A model generated the notes under the pieces. That model saw only the letters and a list, made by a program, of their open reading frames with translations, was not told the origin of the DNA and made no database searches. Positions 57,221 through 64,000 of a stretch of DNA of 64,000 nt are shown here, piece by piece; position 1 is the first letter of the stretch; each line of letters begins with the position of its first letter. This DNA is from Batkoa obscura (Eukaryota; Entomophthoromycota; Entomophthoromycetes; Entomophthorales; Batkoaceae). Location: NCBI GenBank assembly GCA_030770535.1, contig JASVEC010000006.1, positions 1,364,001 to 1,428,000 on the forward strand, in the 5' to 3' direction. Made by a program: the position numbers and the translations under genes.

Positions 57221-58190
57221 TATGAAAGTTGGTACTTAATGGTTAGAATTAAAAGCAGTTTTTGCTCAATTAACTAAGTATAAATCAAAAAATTTTAGTC
57301 TATATAATCAAAATAAACTTTAATAATAAAAATAATATACATTAAGCTATAAACTATGTAAAACGAATAAAATAAAAAGTATTATTATAAAACTTATATG
57401 AAACATTATAAAATTTATATGAAATATTATAAAATTTAATAATTTTATTAGAAAGTATAATATTAGGAAATAATTCAATAAAAAGCTTTAAATTATTATA
57501 TTAAAAAAACTATATTATAACTAGGTAACTATATACACAAAACATAATAGTGGTTATTTTTTTATTATAGTGTGAAATATTGCTTTATTTAGCTCTTGGA
57601 TTGATTATAACACAACAATCATTTAAGTTGTTGTGTTATTTAAGTTGTTGTGTTCTCAAGTTCAAACACAACCAAGTCCGAGTCCCTTATTTTGATTTGC
57701 TGCGAGAATTTATAACTTCATATTGCAAACAATATTATCTTCTCGTTTTGATATCCATACTTATTGGAGTATAAAAGAGATTCTTCAATATGATAACTCG
57801 AGGCTTTTTAATTGGATTACTCCCTGATAACGTATCGTTAATAAAGTCACTAAGTCTTTCTGACAACATCTGATATAGATTTTATAGTAGTATCTTCCAT
57901 TGTATTTGTTTTACATAATTCGTAGCTTACTACATACTATTTCTATTAAGTTAAGTCTATCTTAGTTACATAAACTAAGACCCTTCGACTCAAGGCAAGT
58001 TAATTAAGCTAGAGTAGCTTTTAACTTCGACCACTAAGTATCAACTTTCACAATAGTTGTTAAATACAAACATCAAATTATAAAGATAATATTTTTATAA
58101 TTAGGTAATAAGAATTTTAAATTAACTGTATCTGATTTTAAAAATATAACTTTTAATAGCAAAATCATCTAAAGCTAATTAAACTTATTA
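57221..58190 (-). mobile_element. Old LTR fossil (host of the LTR at 57571), strongly AT-shifted
   Basis: 57221-57570 and 58053 to about 58190 together follow the LTR family seen at 45925-46534, in the same orientation. The differences from the other copies are overwhelmingly C-to-T and G-to-A. A younger LTR of the same family sits inside it. Non-coding and old; edges approximate. Confidence 0.72.
57571..58052 (+). mobile_element. Solo LTR nested in an older LTR
   Basis: 482 bases from TGTGAAATATTGC to AACTTTCACA, TG...CA ends with short inverted termini. The 4-bp duplication ATAG (57567-57570, 58053-58056) and continuation of the older LTR on both sides define it exactly. It contains a TATAAAAGAG promoter-like sequence, as expected for an LTR. 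Much less decayed than its host. Non-coding. Confidence 0.85.
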
Positions 58191-58348
58191 TATAAATTAT
58201 AATCAAATTAATTATAAAAATAGTAAAATAATATTTCATAACACTTTACTAAATAGTTGTTTTATATTTTTTAATTTTCTTTTAATTTTCAGCTTTTTAT
58301 AATTAATTTAAAATAACTGAACTTTAAGCACCAAATTTTATATGATAT

Positions 58349-58828
58349 TGTGAAATATCGGTTCATTAACTCTAGGATTGATTATAATATTATAATTAAT
58401 TCAGAGTTCCTTATATAGATTTGCTGTGAGAACTGCTACCACCTGATCCCAAAGAACTTATTGCCCGCGTTTTAATGTCATACTTGGCAACTATAATAAG
58501 GAATAACTGTTATAATGTTCCTTATATATAGCCACCCAGTTGGAGTATAAAAGAGATTCTTCAACATGATAACTCGAGGCTTTTTAACCGAACTACTCCC
58601 TGATAATGTATTATTAATAAAGTCACTAAGTCTTTCTGACAACGTCTTACGTAGGTTTTACAGTAGTATTGTCTATTCTATTTGTTTTACATAGTTCGTA
58701 GCTTATTACGTATTATTTCTATTAAGTTAAGTCTATCTTAGTTACATAAACTAAGACCTTTCAACTCAAGGCAAGTTAATCAAGCAAAAGCTGCTTTTAA
58801 TTCCAACCACTGAGTATCAACCTTCACA
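58349..58828 (+). mobile_element. Solo LTR, second copy
   Basis: 480 bases from TGTGAAATATCGG to AACCTTCACA, flanked by ATAT on both sides (58345-58348, 58829-58832). Same family as 57571-58052, with a variant left 130 bases resembling the right end of the composite at 46534. No internal retroelement genes nearby. Confidence 0.85.
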
Positions 58829-58894
58829 ATATAATGTAAGTTTAATTTTAATTTTAATAAGATAATAGCAAGTAGTCTAACTTAAAAATAAATA

Positions 58895-58992
58895 TGAGGA
58901 TGTATTTTTTTGTTTAAGAATTTTACTGATAGTCTTTCCACTCAAATAGCACTTGAAAAATGGAAAAAGTGATGAAATAAAAAATACCCTTA
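58895..58992 (+). mobile_element. ~100-bp TIR element, copy 14
   Basis: Forward copy with TA flanks; the right end is decayed (ACCCTTA in place of CATCCCCA). Confidence 0.78.
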
Positions 58993-59973
58993 TATAATAT
59001 TTTTTTTCTCTTTTTTTCTCTTTTTTTTATCAGTTTTTATATATTAAAATTTTTTTATTGAAACTTTTTTTATAATTAGCTTTAAAAAGTTAAAAATAAA
59101 TAAAAAAAATACTTTAAATTTTGTTATATATATATAATCATAAATAAAAAAGTTTATTAGTTTTTTTTAATAGTTTATAATAATTATGTTTATAAAATTA
59201 CCAAATTTAAAAATATTTTTAATTAATTTTTTGCTATACTTTTATTTATAATATAAAATTTTAATTAAGTTATTCTGAAAGCTGGAAATTTAATCAATTA
59301 GTGGTATTTTATTTAAAGCAACAAAAGCATTATTTTTTTAATTTTAATTTTAATTTTAATATAATATTAAATTCAATATTAAATTTAATTTAAAATTACT
59401 AATATTTTCAAAAAAAATTTTATGCAATTTTAGTTATTACTCAAAAATGGCTGATTAAATTAATTTGAAACTTTGCAGACGATTTTATATATAAATTTAA
59501 TTTATGCAAAAAAATTCCACTTTTTACTAGTAAAAATTGCCTAATTTCGCACTTTTTGACTTCCCCTTGTATAACAACAGATAAAACTAAGTTTTATTAT
59601 AAGTAAAATTTTGTCTTTACTATCTTAATAACTTGCAAGATAATAAAATTTAAAGCTATTATGATTAATAAATTGCATAGTATTTTGCTATGTAAAATAT
59701 TATACAAAATTACTTAAAAGGTTGGCAAGTTATGACCTTTTAAAATATATTATAATATACAAGTACTGTTTGCTCTGTATTTTGCTCGCATTTTGAAGGG
59801 TAAATATTTAAAAAAAATTTCAACCCGAATTCTTAAAACAACTTCATAAATTTTATTTTCATAACTCTTATTTGTGCAAAAATTTCTAAATTATTGTCCC
59901 AATACTTGATTAAATGATCCGAGATTTGGACTTAAATTAAATTCGAATTTTTGAAAAATTGGAGTTTTTCAAA
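58993..59973. other. Very AT-rich spacer
   Basis: Contains poly-T/poly-A runs and (TTTTAA)n-like stretches at about 59336-59362. No gene recognised before the ATG at 59974. Confidence 0.45.
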
Positions 59974-61219
59974 ATGGAATTAGAAAAAGCTCAAGTAAAC
60001 TAACTAAATAAAATGAAATGATAGTAGCTAACTAATAAATTAGATACAAAAAGCAGTCAACGCATTAAATGAATATTTAAAAACCAAGGATAATGACACC
60101 AATTTATTAAAAGATTTAGAATCCTTTTCTTTATTAATTTCTTTAAACTACATACCCGATAAAACATATTCCCCTCAATTCATGTAAGTTTTAATCAGTG
60201 TTATCAATTTAATTTAAGCTAACATATATTTAGTGATTTACCACATTCTATATATAATGAAGATGCTTCTATCTGTATTATAACTAAAACCATCAGTAAA
60301 GAGGAAACAGACTCCTTAACCAATATGAAAATTACTGGAGTTAGTGAAGTAACTAGCTTTTTCTTTATTGTTTAAAAGCTAAATTAATTTTTAGATTGTT
60401 TCTATAGATGATCTTAAGCAAAAATACAAAACCTTTGAAGCAAAGCGTAACTTGTGCCAAACTCACGACTTATTTTTAGCAGACGATAAGGTGTTGCCTT
60501 TGTTACCAAGTTACCTTGGAAAAGCTTTTTTCAAAAATAGAAAGTAAAAGCTTCACTTGTATCTAAACTAACCTTATTAATCTTTATATTAGACTACCAG
60601 CCCCAATTCGTATAAATAGCAATTTAAAATTCCAAGTTGAAAAAGGATTGAAGAAGTGCAGCGTTTACCTTCCCACTGGAAATTTATTGTAAGTTATTTG
60701 ATTGTATTTTAAACCTATAAGCTCAATTACCTTAGACAACTTAAAATTGGCACTGAGAAATTAACTGCTAGTCAGCTTGTGGAAAATATAGAAACTGCTA
60801 TTCGCTCGGTAACAAAATATTTTTCTAACAAGATGGATTCAGTTCAGTCAATTTCCGTCAAAGTAGCTGATTCTCCTGGTCTCCCAATTTATGGTAAAAT
60901 ACAAAACGCTTTTGACTTGGAAGAGGCAAAAAAAGGAAACTCAAATGAAGTAGTAAACAGTAGCGAGGAAGAAGAAACGATAGAAGCTCAAACTAAAGAA
61001 GAAATTAAAGAAGAAATTAAAAAGGAGGTCACAAAAGAAGTTAAAAAAGAGATCAAAAAAGTGGTAAAAGAAGAGGCTAAGGAAGAGATTAAAGAGCAAG
61101 TTAAAGCTAAATCTAACAATGGCGTCAAAGCCGGTAATGGAAAAAAGATTACTCAAAAGAAACCAAGTACTGAACAAGTTGGTAAACAAACAAGGAAGAA
61201 AAGTAAGAAAGGGGAATAA
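59974..61219 (+). CDS. Ribosomal L1 domain protein (Utp30/Cic1/RSL1D1-like)
   Basis: Six exons (59974-59994, 60044-60183, 60234-60348, 60395-60543, 60593-60688, 60736-61219) join in frame to 334 residues. The first exon encodes only seven residues (MELEKAQ). Residues about 10-230 follow the L1-domain protein pattern: QKAVNALNEYL, LLISLNYIP, THDLFLADDKVLPLLPSYLGKAFF, KLPAPI and NLLQLKIGTEKLTASQLVENI. The last 90 residues are a Lys/Glu-rich repeat (EEIKEEIKKEV) with a basic end. In yeast and animals such proteins are nucleolar factors of pre-rRNA processing and subunit assembly. The precise orthologue (Utp30 or Cic1) cannot be settled by eye. Confidence 0.88.
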
Positions 61220-61724
61220 TGGTCCATAATTGAAATAAAAGGATATTTATAGATTTACCACGTTTCGTACCAATAAATAGATTATTTGAAAGTTTTATTT
61301 ATTATTTACTTAATACACGTTTAAATGCTAATATTAATAATTATATTTTTTCGTTTCGACCCTGTACTTAAGATTTTTAAATGGAAAACTATACTTGAAT
61401 TACTTTTTATTGCTAGTTTATATATGTTTGATTCATAAACTTTGATTTTTATTCAAATAAAAATGAAAAGTACTTTAAAGTTAATTGTTTTAATAAGTTT
61501 TGTAGCAAATAAAAAGTACCATTTTGAAAAAGTACTAGTTTAAGCTTTTAGCATTATAAAATATAGAAATATATCAGATACCATTATTTAACTAAAATTT
61601 AGTTCTATGAGAATCTAATCTTATAAATTTTATTTAAAACATAATGATAGATTTATGTAGTGGGAAAAGGGAGTGTATAAAAACAAAAGATGATTTTACA
61701 ATCTAAAATTTTTATAAAAGATCC
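61220..61724. other. Convergent 3' spacer
   Basis: AT-rich; holds the 3' ends of the L1-domain gene and of the eIF3c gene. Nothing else seen. Confidence 0.45.
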
Positions 61725-64000
61725 TTATTTAGTACGGTTGGTCTGATTAAAATTGCGGCGAGGCTTATTAGAATTATACTTATGATCAATTTGCTTCTTT
61801 CCTTGAGTTTGAGTTCCTTTACGGCGATCTTGTGTATGGTATTGAGTGTCTAACTCAGCCATCTTAGAATCAAATCCTTTTTGATTAACTTCAACAATAG
61901 AGGTAAGCTTCTCTCCAATTAATACGCCTAATAATTGTACTTTTGAAAGTTCTTCAGAATGTAATACTACAATGTCCCTTGATTGATCAAGTCCAGCAAC
62001 TAGCTCTTCATTCCATATCATTTTACTCACAATACTAATAACCATTTGCTTACTCAATCCGAACATTTCAGAAAGTTGTTCTAAACTTAAGGTACTGTAA
62101 TAAGCAGAGTAAGAAAAGAGATAAGTACGTAATCCTTCTTCCTGTATCTTGTTAGCCAATACTTGTAAAACTTTATCTTTTTCTGGCAAAAGTTCCCATA
62201 TCTTAATACTCCATACATACTCCTTAGCTTCTTCCCAATCACCAGAAGATAATGATTTGGCTGCTGAAATAATATGTTCACGAGTATTTTCTGGTGGTCC
62301 GCAGAAAATTTGACGATTAGATTGATCCAGAAGTCTACGGAAGGCTTTACTGATTATATTTTTACGAGCATCAGGGTTGGAACCGGCGCGAGCCATGTTA
62401 GGAATTTCCAAAAGGAAGGAAGAGGTAAGGTAAATACATTCTAACAATTCCAAGTTGATATGCAAATGGAATGGAAGCATCCTAAGTTTCTCTAAACGCT
62501 CTTGTTCAGTATTAGGATTGTTATGCCTTTGTTGAGTTACACCTTGTCCAAGCATTTCCTTAACTCTACCACTGTTATAAATTTCTTGTAAACAGTTAAG
62601 AGATTCACGGATGAGGCCTTGCTTGAAAGCAGCAATACCAATTTGTACCATAGTTCTATTATATAAGATCATTGTTGGGACATCTGCTTGATGAATAGAT
62701 TCTTGGAGATGAGACATTAATAACATATCACGAGCGGTATAATAATGTCCATGGAAAGCAACATTATATATGTGATAAAGCATGGCTCTAGTACGAAGGA
62801 GGGGTTCAGCATGAGTATACATATAGGCACATAATTGGGATATCAAATCAGATGGCTCAGAAGCAAAATTAATCTGCTTTAAGGCTAAGTTTGGAAGTTT
62901 CTTAAGAGCAATCTTTTGGATGGCACTAACTAAATTATCGGGCTTATAGTACAAATGCCCAATAACACGAGCTAAAGCACGAGTATATTCACTAGTTTGT
63001 TCTTTTGATTCAAAATATTGCTGACTACGAAGTATCAAACTGATAAGCAATGGCTCATCAGAAAGACGTTCAATGTATTCATTGGTATGGGGATCAATAT
63101 TTTGTAAAGATTTAGTAAGCTCCTCATCTAAACGCTCAATTAAAGAAATAACTGATCCTTGAATATTATTTAAATCCTAAAAATAATGTTAAACTCAAGT
63201 TAAACTTATATTATATATGTTACTTTGGTATTCTCTGGATCCTCTTCATCAACGTCTTCAAAGGATTCGGAAATGTTAATTTCTCTTGATTCTTCAAGGA
63301 TATTGAATAATAAATTGATCTCTTTTAAAGCACTATTATTATATTAGTAAAATATTTAACAAAAGTATCAATTAAAGTTACTTTCTCCATGTATCTACTG
63401 GGGTGAAATTTCCGATCCCAGAACCATAATCAAGGCGAGATGAAATAAGGACAAATAACACTTTGATTTTATGGCGAGGGGTAGAGGCGGCTTCAAATAA
63501 TTTTTGGAGAAGACTAACTTGTTCTCCTTTATCAGTATTCTAAGTATAATTTAAGTCAATTGAAGTCATCAAAATTTTCAATAAGATATTACCTTTTTAC
63601 CACGAGCTTGTATGATTTCTTTTAATTTTTTCAAAACCATATCAGAAGTGATATCATTCTTCCTTCCACCCTTCCCTACTGAAGTAAAACCACCATCATC
63701 GCTCTCCTCGCGGGTTTCAAAAGCAACCTTTTTATTGCTAGCAAAAATTTAATTTAGTTTAGTTATATTTAATCATTTTGAAACTAACCGTTTAGAGGTC
63801 TAATAAAAAAGTTAATTTATAAAAAAAATAATCAAATATAAATTACCACTGGAGCTGGAGCTTCTGGAGCTGGTTCATCAAGTTCACCTCCCTAACGAAA
63901 TGAGAAACTTAAACTATTAGGTTAAATTTTGATTTACCTCACGAAGAATCTTGATTTGTTTCTCATAATCTCTATTATTCTTCTTTAATTTTTGCTTTAA
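61725..64000 (-). CDS. Translation initiation factor eIF3 subunit c (Nip1), 3' part
   Basis: The gene runs off the right edge; the N-terminus is missing. Exons, minus strand: 64000-63938, 63891-63847, 63799-63789, 63737-63593, 63539-63382, 63332-63224, 63176-61725. All junctions keep frame. The third is an 11-base micro-exon. The protein follows eIF3c: KVAFETREESDDGG, GKGGRKNDITSDMVLKKL, FEAASTPRHKIKVLFVLISS, WRNALKEINLLF, RALARVIGHLYYKP and RTRAMLYHIYNVAFHG, then a C-terminal PCI domain (SYSAYYSTLSLEQLSEMF, SIVSKMIWNEELVAGLDQ) and a short basic tail. eIF3c is a core scaffold subunit of eIF3 that binds eIF1 and eIF5 on the 40S ribosome. About 690 residues are visible. Confidence 0.96.

Noticed and set aside
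57580-57774. 64-codon hydrophobic open frame
   Set aside because: Inside the left part of a solo LTR; non-coding repeat.
7849-58992. The ~100-bp repeats considered as a small RNA gene family
   Set aside because: Target duplications, empty sites in a paralogue and random orientation show they are inserted elements. Transcription cannot be excluded.

Overview
The window is nuclear DNA from a very AT-rich, compact fungal genome. The genes carry many short introns (about 40-110 bases, GTAAGT-like donors, short TAG or AAG acceptors). The gene set is fungal: a fungal-specific transcription factor middle domain, proteinase-K-type subtilases, an ArfGAP, Vps5, QCR2 and eIF3c. Paired secreted subtilases, a large F-box/LRR family, CENP-B-type helix-turn-helix proteins and Tc1-like DDE elements point to an early-diverging lineage such as Entomophthoromycotina (Conidiobolus sensu lato). 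That placement is inference from gene content and style, not from a search.

Layout. 1-10.8 kb: 3' end of a kinesin-10 gene, a fungal_trans regulator, a stand-alone CENP-B-type DNA-binding protein and a four-exon acyl-CoA oxidase. 11.3-18.2 kb: a seven-exon OTUD6-type deubiquitinase, a decayed F-box/LRR copy, a small membrane protein with two PPxY motifs and an unrecognised gene. 18-27.5 kb: long empty stretches around two tandem subtilase genes that share exactly matching blocks, then a disordered protein. 28-35 kb: an F-box/LRR cluster with one intact gene and two pseudogenes, three of whose interruptions are copies of one tiny transposon. 36-44 kb: an M20 dipeptidase (Dug1/CNDP2 type), an ArfGAP (Gcs1 type), a small membrane/coiled-coil protein and a disordered protein. 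45-47 kb: repeats only. 47.5-54 kb: housekeeping genes for QCR2, TBP and Vps5. 54.4-59 kb: a Tc1/IS630-like transposase relic with an unusual array of repeated helix-turn-helix units, and a nest of LTR fossils. 60-64 kb: a nucleolar L1-domain protein and the 3' part of eIF3c.

The best candidate for something undescribed is a family of about 100-bp terminal-inverted-repeat elements with 14 copies in the window. Two copies sit in an F-box/LRR pseudogene, and the empty site can be read from the intact paralogue next door. Both show an exact 2-bp target duplication (AA and GA), so insertion is not restricted to TA. Other notable points: the five-unit HTH array ahead of a dead DDE domain; an LTR fossil with C-to-T/G-to-A-biased decay that was later split by a nearly unmutated LTR of the same family; conversion-like identity blocks between the subtilases; and an 11-base micro-exon in eIF3c. 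No tRNA, rRNA, CRISPR or prokaryotic system was seen.
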